Below are positions 1-11,625 of a stretch of 64,000 nt of DNA, piece by piece. Every line of letters starts with the position of its first letter. Position 1 is the first letter of the stretch. Made by a program: the position numbers and the translations under genes. The notes beneath the pieces were generated by a model that did no database searches, was not told where the DNA came from, and saw only the letters and a list, made by a program, of their open reading frames with translations. The stretch is from contig NC_033623.1 in NCBI RefSeq assembly GCF_001540865.1, positions 15,292,955 through 15,356,954 on the forward strand, read 5' to 3'. This DNA comes from Ananas comosus. Lineage: Eukaryota > Streptophyta > Magnoliopsida > Poales > Bromeliaceae.

Positions 1-788
1 GGCTTAACATGCTGTTAATTAATACTCGATCAATAAAGATGACGAGTTTCAAAGCTACGTACAGGTAGAGAATGGAGAGAGACGCCTTATGGCGAGATTT
101 TTGTCCAGCGTGCACCGTGGAAGTGTCAGCCGCAGTCGTTACTCGATCTCCACGTGGATGGGAATGCGGGATGGTGAGAGCAGCAGCGCGGCTGCATGCG
201 AGCGACGTGTACGTGACCGCGCTACCGCATGCATCTTGGCGTTATGCACTAAAGCGTTTTGGTAGATCAATGTGGAATGGCCAACATCGTCCAACAATTA
301 GCTTGCCATTACAACATTACCAATAGGACTCTTCTGTTTTTTTTTTTTTCCTCTCTCTTTAGAGTGAAGATATATAGCATGCTATGATTTATTCGATGAA
401 CTAAGTTATAGGACGAGGCTATAGAATAAAGCAATCAGATTAAGAAACGAAATTAAAAAAAAGAGAGAAAAAAAACTGGGCACACTATACCATCCGCTGG
501 TTCCTACAAAATCCTATTTTACCAAAGCCTATCTAAAGGTGAGCTTTTTATTATTATTATTATTATTTTTTCCCGCTAGCCTATCTGAAGGTGAGCTTTT
601 TATTCTGAAAATTTTTTTATTCCGCTCCTACTGAAATATTTTTTATTCCGCTCCAATCAGACAACCAGGAAGTAGCAATAGTCGTCAACTCAATAGTCAT
701 CAACTCCCTTCCGCCTAAAGTAGCCCACTTTTTGTGTTTTTTTAATACATAAAAAAAAACATCGAGCCCTGCAATGTGAGCCTCTTAA
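1..788. other. Gene-free left edge
   Basis: No gene is supported here. An 84-codon open frame at 72-326 has no recognisable domain. The rest is AT-rich with short homopolymers and a (TTA)n run near 549-566. A short direct repeat of the type CTATCTAAAGGTGAGCTTTTTATT occurs near 529-552 and again near 581-602 as a slightly diverged copy. Confidence 0.5.
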
Positions 789-1916
789 GGTTGCGTTTGG
801 TTGAGGTATAAGTAAGAATTACTTGTTCCAAAAGATAGGTACAAGTTCAGATATAAGTAAGAACTAGACCAATTTTATGTTTGGATGAAAATTGAGTTGT
901 TCCTAAGAATAAGGTAAATAGCGTTTGGATGGTTAAATTGGAACAAGAGATATAAAAGTTATAATTTGAAATTAAAATTATATTATCTAATTAATTAACA
1001 TCAAAATATTACTTAAAAATAAATAATAAATAAATTATTAATAAATAATTATAAATAATAATAATAATTAATTATTAATTATTAATTATTAATTATTATC
1101 ATTAATTAATTATTATTAATTATTTATAATTATTTATAAGTAATAAATTAATTAATTATTAATAAATTATTAATAATTATTACTTAATTAATTAATTATT
1201 AATAATTATTAATAATTATTTATAAGTAATAAATTAATTAAAAATAATTATCTAATTATTAATAATTAATTATAAATCATTATTAATAAATAATAATTAT
1301 TATTTAATTATTAATTATTAATAATAAATTACTAATAATATCGATTATCTAATTAATAAGAATAATTATTTTATTTTATTATTAATTAATAATTAAATAA
1401 TAATATTAATAATTAATTATAAGTAATAAATTAATTAATAATAATTATCTAATTATTAATAATTAATTATAAATAATAAATTAATAATAATATCGATTAT
1501 CTATTTCTTAAGAATAATAATTATTAATAATTATTATTTAATTAATAAATATTAATAAATAATAATTATTAAATTAATAATTATTATTATCTAATTATAA
1601 ATAATTAATTATAATTAATTAATTAATTATTTATTTTATTATTTAAGCAATAGATAATAATTCAAATATATTAATTAGATTAATTAATAATTTACTATCA
1701 TTAAAATTTAAATTTAGATTTAATTAACCTTGTTCTCATTCGGGAACAAGCTTGTTCCAGAAAAAAGGTAGAACAGTAGTTCCAGCCAGTTTCAGTCTTT
1801 TACCAGCTAGTTCCAAAAATTCGAAAACTATTGTTCTCGGGTATCAAACATTGCGTTTGGTAACAAAGGGGGAACAAGGGCTTATTCTCCCCCTTGTTCT
1901 CGAACCAAACGTTACC
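789..1916. mobile_element. Tourist/Harbinger-like MITE with TAA duplication
   Basis: The ends are near-perfect inverted repeats: GGTTGCGTTTGGTT on the left and, read on the minus strand from the right, GGTAACGTTTGGTT. A TAA lies just outside each end (786-788 and 1917-1919), as expected for the 3-bp TTA/TAA target duplication of PIF/Harbinger elements. Between about 960 and 1720 the interior is almost pure A/T made of TAATTATT-type units. Inside the right end (about 1853-1916) a second short inverted copy of the terminal sequence is visible. No transposase frame is present, so it is non-autonomous. The superfamily call rests on end sequence and duplication length only. Confidence 0.7.
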
Positions 1917-2426
1917 TAAAAGTTTTAAACCCGGCATCGAATTTGATTATATCCGATTATGGGAGAAGAGGATTGCGATCAATCGAGACATATGAATAGA
2001 ATAGCTGATAATCCAAACATACAACGTACGAGATTTGCTATGAATCTTGTTTCAATCTCAATCTTTTAAAATTCGATCATTGTAGTCACCAGGAGTATTC
2101 GGCAGATCAGATTTGATAATCTTAACATCTGTTAACCTACTTGTACGACCAAGCAACTACATCTTGATTTCCACAAAAAGATGTAACAGCCACAAGCGAC
2201 TGGCACAAATATCTGCAGAAAATAATAAAAAAAAGGTAAACCGGAACCTCCATCCACATTCGATTCCATCACAAGAAGTCATTTTTCTGACATACAGATC
2301 AGAAAAGAACTGCAAGCATATACAATCACATGTTTTCCAAAGCAAGAGCCGCAACCAAGAACTCGAGAAAGTATGAAGAGATTTCGATGAGACGGAAGTT
2401 GGGTCAATTTTGTGTGTATCGGTTCA

Positions 2427-2825
2427 TCACTGCTCTTTCTTTGAGAGCACCATGACGTTGAAGTTAATCGAGTCGGGATTTTTCTCGATCATGGCTTTTA
2501 TGACCTTTGCAGCATCCTGCATCAAGTAAATGACAAATACAATAAGATTTGGACTACGATTAATATCTTAGACAACTTACGAATAAAGTTGTATACCGGT
2601 AATGCTATTGATAAACAGTATTCTTGACAAGCAAAAGTGGAGGAAATATATATTAACATGCCAATAGAGAGAGATGGAAGGCCCATCACAAATTAGACAG
2701 GATCACGTTTTCTATAAATTCGATCATAATCTAAAAATTCAAAACAAACAGAGGAAAACACTTTTACACGAGCTCAAAGGGCATCCTTGAGATTGTCAAA
2801 TATGCATATGCTAGTCCTTGTCTCA

Positions 2826-2863
<38 letters not shown>

Positions 2864-5650
2864 AGAAAAACCTTGTCTCAAAGTTCAAATAAAACTTCTG
2901 CTTATTCAAGGTACAGCTTCATGAAATTATAAGTGTATGGTACATAATGAGCAAGGCTAGATTACCTGCAATAAGGTACCAGGTGACGAAGGACCATGTG
3001 ATATTGGTTGATATTTTTCTCCATCAAGCTCATAAAGTTCTCCTACAACATCCCCAAAAAAAAAAAAAAAAAAAAGCCCATCAACATTTTGTTCCTTTTA
3101 TGTTCAGGTATCAAGTGTTCTACACGTAGATGCAAATGGTCAAGCATGTGAATGGAGAGATCAAACATTCTTACCATCAACACATGTGAAGCAAATATAA
3201 TGTTCATTGACTTCCGGTTTGGCCTGGAGGTTATTTAAAAAAAAAAAAAAATTGTCAGAGGACATGTCAAGAGGAGAAAAAGAAAAAAGGAAGGTACTGA
3301 TGACCAAATGACAATAAATTGGTATTTATAGACACGTCGCAGTAGTGGAATTGCCCACTCTACATATCATTTCATACAAGATGTTCATGCTTGATCCTTG
3401 GGAGTAAAGGCTAAGTTAGAACTTTAGAGTTAAAGCCAGATTACTGGCCAAATTCAAAATTTGTTTGGGTAAAGGATAAATACATAAAAATGTATTGCAT
3501 TCTTGCCACAGAGAACCAATCAGTTTTACGCGAAAACCCAAATCAATCAATAAGAATAAAAGATTTGATCCTTTCCGAATGAACATATATAAATACACAA
3601 CAATGTGCAGTAAAACTACATTGAACTGGAAGTAATAGTACCAACTCAGGCCCTTAGCATCTTTTGATTAATCCTAATCACAGGTTGAAACGTTTTGCCG
3701 CTACCCGACACAGACCACTCTACATACCACCACCAAGTGATTGGACTACAGAGTGATCGGAAAGAAATCTTTCACAATAAATAACAAGTTTTTCCAATAA
3801 CAACATGTCAGAGGACCCATCTCACGAATTTGGTTAGTGACTCAAGTAAATTGTCTGGCCTACCATTGCAATTAGTAAAAACCAACAGTCATTAGCGAAG
3901 CTCATCTGATGCTATGAAACAATCAGTAGAATTAATAACATCTAGCAAATAAATAATTTGATGATATATCAATTTGTCACATATAAAAGAAGGTAGCAGA
4001 TTATGACCTCTGTATCCCCTCCAGTAGCTGCAACGGAGTGTGCATCCTCCATTTCTCTGTCATTTTCGAGAAAAGCAGCACGCTGAAAAGGACAAGCATG
4101 ACACATAAGAATTTACATAATGCTGAATCTCTCATCTCCATAGAATTCTCAGTGATTAAGAGAAACCAAAAAAGCTATCAAGAAACAGATACATATCAAC
4201 CTCAAAAGGATCCATTTTAGCTGTTGCTTTATAAAATCTATCCAGGTATGATCCCTCCACTGCAAAGACAAGAATAGTCAAATAGTATAGCTCTCTCAAT
4301 TTAAGGGAACCATAAATACGTAATGCAATACAAGAAGTGAGCAAGCACCCAGATAGCAAAGGAGAAACAGAATAGCTCGAAAGATAACACTGAAGAACAT
4401 TCTATGTCTTATGACGGTAATAGTTCTCCAAACTACATGTTAGCATGAGAAAAGATGGGTGGAATAATGACCTTATTCTTGCAGATGAAGCATATTCGAG
4501 CTTCTTACTTTCCAACATCTATAAAAGCTCATTAGGAGGAACCAAATTGGATTTACCAAAAACGAATCGCTGGTTGTTTGATAAGGACAAAGGCATGCTA
4601 AAACGGCAGCAGCCGTAACATGTTCTTCATTATGATCAGGGTATCATGGCAAACATGCGCTAAACTAGCCATCCTAATGACGGATATATCAAAGTTCATA
4701 AACACAAGTTCCAAGAATCATGATGATAGTTGCCCTTCGTAAATACGAAAGTACCTAGCTTGATGTCTGAAGTAGCATTTCCTATAGAATGAAGTACCCC
4801 AATTGTTCCACAAGCATTATCCACTGTTTGTTTAAGAAAGTACACCTTCCCGTTTATTTCCTGCGCCGTAGAAAAATAGAATTAGCTCAACGTGAGCTAA
4901 CAACCATATTAATAGACCTGAATTGTTAAACCAGAGGCTTCCGCAGTTTTAAAGTTCGTTAGCTTCTTGTATCTCTTGCATTGTATAATTCCGTAATAAA
5001 TTTCTAGCATTATAGACAACGTACTAATGATTCACTACTAACTAACATACATGACTACAAATGTAAATCGAGCGCCTTCTTTTTGTATATTTTCAATTAT
5101 CTTTACCTGAATTTTCAACTTATGAAAATCGATTCTATTAAATGTCTACGATGAATGAATAATTAAACATCAAAAAATAAATAAATAAATGCAAACGTGT
5201 ATCACCTTCGTTTCACCCTTGGACCACAGTTCTCTATCAGCTTGCCTCTCAGCTTCAATCTGAGCCGAAATTTTAAAAGATAAGCCATTCAAAATCTCCA
5301 AAAGATCAACAAGCATAAATATTAAATCAAAATCATTACCTCCGAAGAGTAGGGGAAAAGGAACAACACTGCGAGAATCGGTTTAGGCACCATCTCCAAG
5401 AGCTCCTCATCCAATCCGTACACATCGTTGAACTCCGCTTCATCCTCGGGAACTCCCAATCCCCAAATAAACTGCATCCTCGAATCGAAAAACCAAAAAC
5501 AAAAATCTCAAAATTCAACAGTAAATCCAAACCCTAATTCGGAAAGCGATTTAAAAAATGAATCGAAATAAGGAGAAATCGAACCTGATTCATGACATCG
5601 GGGTTGGCTTCGAGAGGAAGCCACCGCTTGGTGGAGGGCGACGACGACAT
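2427..5650 (-). CDS. UCH3: Ubiquitin carboxyl-terminal hydrolase 3 (UCH-L3 family)
   Basis: This peptidase C12 enzyme removes small C-terminal adducts from ubiquitin in cytosol and nucleus. Exons read on the minus strand: 5585-5650, 5340-5471, 5206-5259, 4755-4860, 4201-4259, about 4009-4082, 3175-3223, 2966-3042 and 2427-2516. All have GT-AG borders. They join to about 235 residues, the normal length for plant UCH3. The protein begins [20 protein letters not shown] and carries the nucleophile motif [11 protein letters not shown] (Cys about 101), the catalytic His in EVNEHYICF (about 172) and Asp in YELDG (about 187). An in-frame ATG further upstream (5758) would add about 36 residues unlike the family, so the ATG at 5650 is preferred. 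The only uncertain border is exon 6, where length counting was one base off. No sign of decay is seen. Confidence 0.95.
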
Positions 5651-6458
5651 CGGAGGAGGAGAAGAGCGTGAAATGAGAGAGAGAGTCGTAAAAGAGTCGT
5701 GAGGTGAAAATTGATGCGCCAAAATACACGCAGGGAGGACTTGGAATCTGGGAGACACTCCAATCCTTTACGGTTGGATCACGATCGAACGGTCAGAAGA
5801 GCACCGCCTCTACACTCTTCAGCCCCTCGTGTTTCTTCTCCTTTTTTTTTATAAATGGAAATTAATATGAGGCCAAATTATCATACGAGGATGGTACGGT
5901 ACCGTCCAAACCTTTTTTTTTAATATTTTTTTAACCCAAGGAGATTTTGTCACAGTATTTTTTGGAGATTTAGCATCAATAATCTTGCAGCTTTAGCCCA
6001 TTTTTATTGTTTTACGTTAGCTATTACCCTTCCAAATCTTAAATTTGCCTTCATAGATTTAGGGGAAAAAAAAAAGGAAGAAGAAAACATACCCTTGATA
6101 AGCTTCCCAAACTTGCACAAAATTATCAACACAAATAGAAAATTACCAAAAAAAAAAAAAACAAACTTGTCTGATTTAAGTGATGTTTGGTTGGAAATTA
6201 AAACTAATTAAGGATGTGTGGCAATCACAGTTACATTAAATTTTTAATTATGATATAGAACCCCCAATAACACGCTTCAAGATCAAAGGAATAACCATCT
6301 TATCGACAAATTTGGCTTATAAACATTTCATATGTTCAATGCATAATGTTTTATTTTGTGGATTTGAAAGAAGATGGAGATCGTGTGCGTATCTTTAGAA
6401 GAGAAAATTGGGCCCAAGGATCCTCTTGATGATATTCTACTCTTCATTTTCAATTTAT
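5651..6458. other. UCH3 5' flank and gene-free DNA
   Basis: The first 100-150 bases are probably the UCH3 promoter and 5' UTR (a GA-rich run at 5672-5690 reads as CT-rich on the gene strand). No clear TATA box was found. The rest is AT-rich with poly-A runs and shows no coding potential. Confidence 0.4.
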
Positions 6459-6633
6459 TAATAATAGCATGCCCCACTTTGGTGGTTGGTATTCAAGGTC
6501 CCAAGTTCAAATGCTAGTTAATTCATATTTTCAGCTAAATTTATTTCTAAATAAAATAAACGAAGCAGAAGCGGGTAGCGTGCTATTTATCTCTTAAAAA
6601 AAAAAAAAATTTAATAATAGCATGCCCCACTTT
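6459..6633 (+). mobile_element. 5'-truncated SINE with 22-bp target duplication
   Basis: The 22-base direct repeats at 6459-6480 and 6612-6633 (running from TAATAATAGC to CCCCACTTT) are identical. Between them lie about 130 bases matching the 3' two thirds of the SINE seen in full at 22399-22561: a B-box-like GTTCAAATGC, then GCTAAATTTATTTCTAAAT, then the tail GCGGGTAGCGTGCTA and a poly-A run. Target duplication, A tail and 5' truncation are what LINE-driven retroposition leaves behind. Confidence 0.85.
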
Positions 6634-7326
6634 ACCAAAGCGTTGATATGGCCTAGGTAAAGCAACATTATAGCCTAGATGGGCTAACATTGGCCATGCT
6701 AATCTTTGGACCCAATCTAAGCTTGCTAAAGAACACATGGGAGGAGCCTGTACGCGCATAATATAATAAATGAAATTGCCCAAAAAGTCCTGCACATTAA
6801 ATAAAGGGGTGCATCCAAAGTAATCCATGCCAGCTTTTGTTTGTATGACCGGAAAAAGGGGCCAATCTGTAAAGGACATGCACATGATCCCCCACCAATC
6901 ACCATTGCAAAGCAGAAGGAAAAGGAAAAGGCAAAAGCAAAGCAAAGCCATGATGACTGTGAGAGAAAACAGAGTGCATGTGACATCCCTTCCCTCATAT
7001 CTTGAACTACATATGCACTGCTGGGTTCGAACTAAATTATTGAACCGAGCTACCTAATTCATTTCGGTTGATTTAGTTCAGTTAATTGCTCCTTAAATTT
7101 GTAACTAAAATCCTGAAAGCAAAAAAAAAAAAAAAAAAAAAAAATCATGAAATAGTTGGATATATAATAATCTTTTATCAGCGTAAATAGAATATAACCG
7201 AACCGATCCAATTATTTTGGTTCGGTTCGATCTGTGGGCCAGTTTGGCCATGCCACACCTGCTCTTCTTCTCCAAAAAGGGGAGAGGACTGAAAAATCAT
7301 ATTTAAAGCGGAAAGGAAGTGTGAGA

Positions 7327-8202
7327 ATGGAAGTGGAGAAGATGATGGGATCCTCTCCAGTACACCCTAGAAATTCCAGCAATGGACCCAACACCACCAC
7401 CTTTACTCTTTGGAAGCTTTATAACAACCCAAACTACGCGCTCCGCCTCAATGATTCCCCCCGACATTGCCCCAACCCACCTTTAATTTCGTCCCCATCG
7501 CTCCGCGGCATTACGTCGAACACCTCGCGGGCGATGGACGGGGCCGGCGCCGAGCTGGAGATGGCGAAAGCCCAGATCCGGGAACTGCGGGCGGAGCTCG
7601 AGTTCGAGCGGCGGATGCGGCGGAAGGTGGAGGCGCTGAACAAGGTGCTCGCGGCGGAGCTCGCGGAGGAGCGCGGGGCCCGGGAGGCGGCGGAGGCCCA
7701 CTTCCGGGGACTCGAGGCGGAGGTGGAGGGCAAGCGCGGGGAGGTGGAGAACGCTCTAGCGGAGATCGAAGAGGAGCGGAGGATGCTGAGGGTTGCGGAG
7801 GTGTGGAGGGAGGAGAGGGTTCAGATGAAGCTCGCGGAGGCGAAGCTCCTCATGGAGGAGACGCTCCGGGGGAGGAGGGAGGAGAAGCCGCGGGGCCACA
7901 CGTGCGAGGGCTGCAGCATTCGTCCAGTTATGGGTCCCACCGGTCAGAGCGGTCAACACAGTCAAAATAGTCAACACCAAGTCGGTCAACAGCGGAGGGC
8001 GGAGGCGGTGAACCCGCACATTAAGAGAGGGATTAAGGGGTTCGTGGAGTTCCCCAAAGTGATTCGGGTTCAAGCCAGAGAGGGGAAAGTCGAGCTGCAG
8101 CCGAACCTGGAGTGCCAGAGGGCGCAGCTCCGGGTGCTGTTGAGGCACAAGAGCTCGGTCGGACTGAGCCTTCTGGGCGCGTCGAGTAATTTGGTCATGT
8201 GA
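7327..8202 (+). CDS. BRANCHLESS TRICHOME-like coiled-coil protein
   Basis: Single-exon gene of 291 residues from the ATG at 7327. The N-terminal part has a short conserved-looking TLWKLYNNP motif. Residues about 75-180 form one long charged coiled coil that includes RAELEFERRMRRKVEALNKV and EERRMLRVAEVWREERVQMK, the signature of the plant BLT family. The last 60 residues carry NPHIKRGIKGFVEFPKVIR and ECQRAQLRVLLRH, also typical of the family. In Arabidopsis, BLT controls trichome branching and endoreduplication together with STICHEL; that role here is inferred. The frame is open upstream to 7234, but ATATTTAAAG at about 7301 looks like a TATA-type element, which favours 7327 or the nearby MMGS start at 7342. 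The coiled-coil segment is very GC-rich compared with its surroundings, as is common for monocot first exons. Confidence 0.85.
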   Translation: MEVEKMMGSSPVHPRNSSNGPNTTTFTLWKLYNNPNYALRLNDSPRHCPNPPLISSPSLRGITSNTSRAMDGAGAELEMAKAQIRELRAELEFERRMRRKVEALNKVLAAELAEERGAREAAEAHFRGLEAEVEGKRGEVENALAEIEEERRMLRVAEVWREERVQMKLAEAKLLMEETLRGRREEKPRGHTCEGCSIRPVMGPTGQSGQHSQNSQHQVGQQRRAEAVNPHIKRGIKGFVEFPKVIRVQAREGKVELQPNLECQRAQLRVLLRHKSSVGLSLLGASSNLVM

Positions 8203-9527
8203 GGTTTGTATTTATATTGTCGTCTTGTTTTTTTATTTTTTGTCTAATTTTCTTTGTTGACTACAAAGAGGATGATCCATTTTAAACTTGTGTTTGGACG
8301 GTACAATCTATTTGAAATCAGGTATAGTCCACTACTACTAGTTAAGAATTTCACTTTAATCCACAAACAGCTATTTAATATTTAAAATTCTAAATGTTAA
8401 AATCATGTGTTTTAATCCTTATTATTTTTATTTATTATTACTGAAAAATTATTTAATTATTTTTTTTATTTAATTCATCTCTATTTTTATGCACCATAAA
8501 TATATCAAATTTTGAGCTTTCATTTCACATTTCAACTCTCTCATCCATAGATTATAGTTTTGTTTTATATCTAAAAATTAAAGCGCTATATATATTAAAA
8601 CTATAAGATAGTGAGAAAGCAATAAATTTGTAGTTCTTGGACATTCTAATAAATCAAGTACAGACAATATTTTTTTATTAAAAAAATTAGGAGTAAAATA
8701 AAAGAATTTTAAAAGTTTTCTTTTAGTTTGACAAGTATAATAAAACTCAATTAAAATGTAGAAAATGATTGTATTATTGACATCAATTTTTTTAATAGTA
8801 ATGTTTAACGTTATACTTAATATTTGAATAAAATTTGATCAATTCGATTCTAACTTCCACAACCGGGTTGAATAGATCCCTTCTCCACTTATATCTCGTT
8901 GATGAAAAATTAATTTATGAGCTGATTTGTAAGTACGAAATGCTTTCATTTGGTCAACACTTTTAACTCGGTCCATCATTCAAGAAAACTCAGATGGAAT
9001 GCAACAAATGCAACAGCATTTTATTAAGCCTAATTGAAGTCCATCTAACATAACTATCCATATCGTTATCAATTTTATTTTAACTCTTTAATGTATACTT
9101 AAAATAGCTATAAACTATCATGATTGTTTCTATAATTTAATTTTCTATTTAGAACAGATAAAAATCTACTTAAATAGATAGGAATATAGTTTTATTTATT
9201 GTGTTTATAATTTTAGCTAAAAATTTCTTTAAATACATAGACATATTGCCCGACAAATCTCTTAAATTATTAAACAAATAAATGATAATTAAATCGCCCA
9301 AAGTATGAAAGATATCTATAAATAAATTTTCTAGAAAATAGAATAAATCATTTTTTATGTAAAATGTGTTGTCTTTGAATTGTTAGAGTTATTAAAATTT
9401 GGTAGTTGCTAAAAACTAAATTTATAAAAAGGTTACATATAAAATATAATTTCTTTTGTTGTTAAAATTCTTTTTTTTCTTTTTTTTTATTGATTGTATC
9501 GGAAATATAATCAAAATTGTATAATAT
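8203..9527. other. AT-rich gene-free DNA
   Basis: The first few hundred bases are the probable 3' UTR and polyadenylation region of the BLT-like gene. The rest is AT-rich with no long open frame, inverted repeat or coding signal that I can support. Confidence 0.5.
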
Positions 9528-10203
9528 TATCATATAAGAAAAAATTAATACAACTTTTAAATAATTTTCTTTAAAATTGTACTTTTTTCCGGTTTACTCT
9601 AATATCCCAAACTACCAATTTTAAAAATTACATTTTTCTTTTGTTATACTACAAATTTTATTTTCCTTTCGACTGAGATTAAAATTTGATTATTAAGTAT
9701 ACAACAACCTAACAACAAGCTTTAACAATTTAGGTCCTTTATATATCTCCTATTTCTTCATCATACATAGTAAATGAATTTTCCTTCACGCAAAGTCTGT
9801 AGTGATATCAATGCATGTGGAACTCATGAAAAGTGGCATAAGAAATTTAATCAACATTTCTACTTATATCATATAAAAAAAAATTAATATAACTTTTAAA
9901 TAATTTTCTCTAAAATTGTACTATTCCAGTTAACTCTAATATCCCAAACTACCAATTTTAAAAATTACCTTTTTTTTTTTGTTATACCACAAATTTTATT
10001 TTCCTTTCCACTGAGATTAAAATCTGATTATTAAGTATACAACAACCTAACAACAAGCTTAACAATTTAGGTCCCTTATATATCTCCTATTTCTACATCA
10101 TACATAATAAATATGAATTTTCCTTCATGCAAAGTCTGTAGTAATATCAATGCACATGGATCTCATGAAAAGTGGCATAAGAACTTTAACCAACATTTCT
10201 ACA
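9528..10203. repeat. Tandem duplication, about 339-bp unit, two copies
   Basis: Copy one (about 9528-9866) and copy two (about 9867-10203) align along their whole length. Shared landmarks are CCCAAACTACCAATTTTAAA, AAGTATACAACAACCTAACA, GCAAAGTCTGTAGT and CATGAAAAGTGGCATAAGAA, each 339 bases apart or nearly so. Divergence is modest (scattered substitutions and 1-3 base indels). No open frame is conserved in either copy. The duplication ends about 190 bases before the LTR element. Confidence 0.85.
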
Positions 10204-10269
10204 TGACTATGAAGCTCAAGAAGATCAACCGTCCCAGCACAAGTGACAAAAGACATAATAACATATATC

Positions 10270-10365
10270 CAAAGTTCCAAATTTGATGTCTATTTAATTC
10301 ACATTTAGAGCTAAATTTATTTTTTAAAAAATAAACGACTCTCAAAAAGAAAAAAAAAAAGAATT
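10270..10365 (+). mobile_element. Degenerate SINE 3' fragment
   Basis: It contains CCAAATTTGATGTCTATTTA, AATTCACATTT, GCTAAATTTATTTTTTA and a short A-rich tail after ACTCTCAAAAAG. These match in order the body and tail of the SINE at 22399-22561. No clear target duplication was found, so the fragment is old or interrupted. Confidence 0.55.
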
Positions 10366-10396
10366 GAAGCTCGAGACGACCCAATTCAAAGCCCGG

Positions 10397-10931
10397 TGTC
10401 ACGGACAAAATATTTTCCGCTGACTTCTCCTTGACAGTGGCCCAAATCTGCTTAGCAAGTTCGGGTTGAAGACGGGTCGAATCGGGTTGTCAAGGAGACC
10501 CAAACCCAACCCGCTGTGGGAAACTCAAGAGTTAGGTAACTCATGGGAGTTATGGAGTGACTTTTAGGCTTTTAGTCATTATGAGGGCTCATTACTATGT
10601 GGCTAGTGGGTGAGTTAATGTGTCTCATAATGAAAGAGTTAGTGTGTGTCTAGGTTCATTGTATCTAGGAGCCTATAAGTAGTGGGGTTTGGTTAAGATC
10701 AAAACACACAAAAGAGAGTGTGTATGTGTCGGTTGTAATCTCTTTTCTAAGTAATGTAGTACTTAGTTTTTTGAGTGAACTTCTGCCTCTCTCTCTTTGT
10801 CATTCCCTTTGCGTACTTAGTCGTAGGACGCGAAGGTCCGGACTAGCAATAGGGACGAAGGCTTGCCCATCTTCGAGCAGGAAGGCGGGCGCCGCACGGG
10901 CTTTGCGAACAGAAACGCTAAGGCCGTGACA
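10397..10931 (+). repeat. Left LTR
   Basis: A 535-bp terminal repeat bounded by TGTCAC and GTGACA. It is of the same length as the right LTR. The stretch near 10670-10740 (CCTATAAGTAGTGGGG followed by CACACAAAAGAGAG) resembles a promoter with TATAAGT, probably the element's own Pol II start. Confidence 0.9.
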
Positions 10932-10933
10932 GT

Positions 10934-10945
10934 TGGTATCAGAGC
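10934..10945 (+). other. Primer binding site for tRNA-iMet
   Basis: TGGTATCAGAGC starts two bases after the left LTR. This is the standard plant primer site complementary to the 3' end of initiator methionine tRNA. Confidence 0.9.
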
Positions 10946-10962
10946 CGATTCGAGAAGGAACC

Positions 10963-11625
10963 ATGTCTTTGTCAGAAGCTGTCCTCGTTGACGTTGTGCC
11001 CGAGCGGGAGCGAACCGAGGGCGATCGAGGTGAACCATCAAAGACGAGCAAGGCCAAAAGTGGGGGAGAGCACCGCGATCCATGGGACGCAAAAGGGTGC
11101 AACGAGAGTTCAACTCTGACAGCCCTGCAGCTTTGCGAGGAGGTGAAACGCGGGAAGGCTGGGGACCTCGAGGAGGAGGGCCTGAGCAGCGGCGAGACTA
11201 TCGAGTCTCATGCAGCGCTGGAGCGGCCAGCGTCCAAGCAAAGTGCAAGTCATTCGGCTAAGGAGCCTGCGAGGACCAAAAGGCGTTCTACAGCTTGGCG
11301 GAGTACGCGTGTGTGTTGCGGAGGACATGCACACCCGGTGCATTTTGCAGATTGGCAGAGTGCGCGTGCGTGTCGCGGAGGACATGCACATCCGATGAAC
11401 TCTTCGCACAGCAGGCTCGCTGGTGCACTTGCTCAGAAGTGCAAGACACTAGGTGCTGGTGCGGGGACAGATGCGGACATTGGGAGCAAGGCACGGGGTC
11501 GATCGCGCGCGAAGGCACGACGAACCGCGCAGAAGGCTATGCGGACTGAGAGCGACTCGGCGCGCGACGAGGGCGTCTGTGCATTAGGTGGGGGAGAATG
11601 TCACGGACAAAATATTTTCTGCTGA
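10963..11625 (+). CDS. Open frame inside the LTR element, unknown product
   Basis: A 220-codon frame starts at the first ATG after the primer site and runs through the whole interior into the right LTR. I recognise no gag, zinc knuckle, protease or polymerase motif. The predicted protein is hydrophilic, rich in Ala, Arg, Ser and Glu. It contains two tandem imperfect copies of a unit like W(R/Q)S(T/A)R(V/A)C(C/R)GGHAHP at about residues 120-148. The corresponding DNA near 11290-11400 is a tandem repeat with a unit of about 60 bases. An open frame of this length in GC-rich DNA may be chance, or may be a remnant of gag or of a captured host sequence. Translation is not supported by anything but its openness. 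Confidence 0.4.
   Translation: MSLSEAVLVDVVPERERTEGDRGEPSKTSKAKSGGEHRDPWDAKGCNESSTLTALQLCEEVKRGKAGDLEEEGLSSGETIESHAALERPASKQSASHSAKEPARTKRRSTAWRSTRVCCGGHAHPVHFADWQSARACRGGHAHPMNSSHSRLAGALAQKCKTLGAGAGTDADIGSKARGRSRAKARRTAQKAMRTESDSARDEGVCALGGGECHGQNIFC
11586..11598 (+). other. Polypurine tract of LTR element
   Basis: AGGTGGGGGAGAA lies directly before the TGTCAC start of the right LTR. It is the expected plus-strand primer site for reverse transcription. Confidence 0.85.

Noticed and set aside
72..326. 84-codon plus-strand frame at the left edge
   Set aside because: No similarity to a known domain and no promoter or splice context; length is within chance.
7015..7060. tRNA gene suggested by GGGTTCGAACTAAATT
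   Set aside because: No acceptor or anticodon stem can be folded around it. No other tRNA was found.
7467..8148. Gly-rich plus-strand frame and Leu/Arg-rich minus-strand frames over the BLT-like gene
   Set aside because: They arise from the strong codon bias of the coiled-coil gene and match no protein type.
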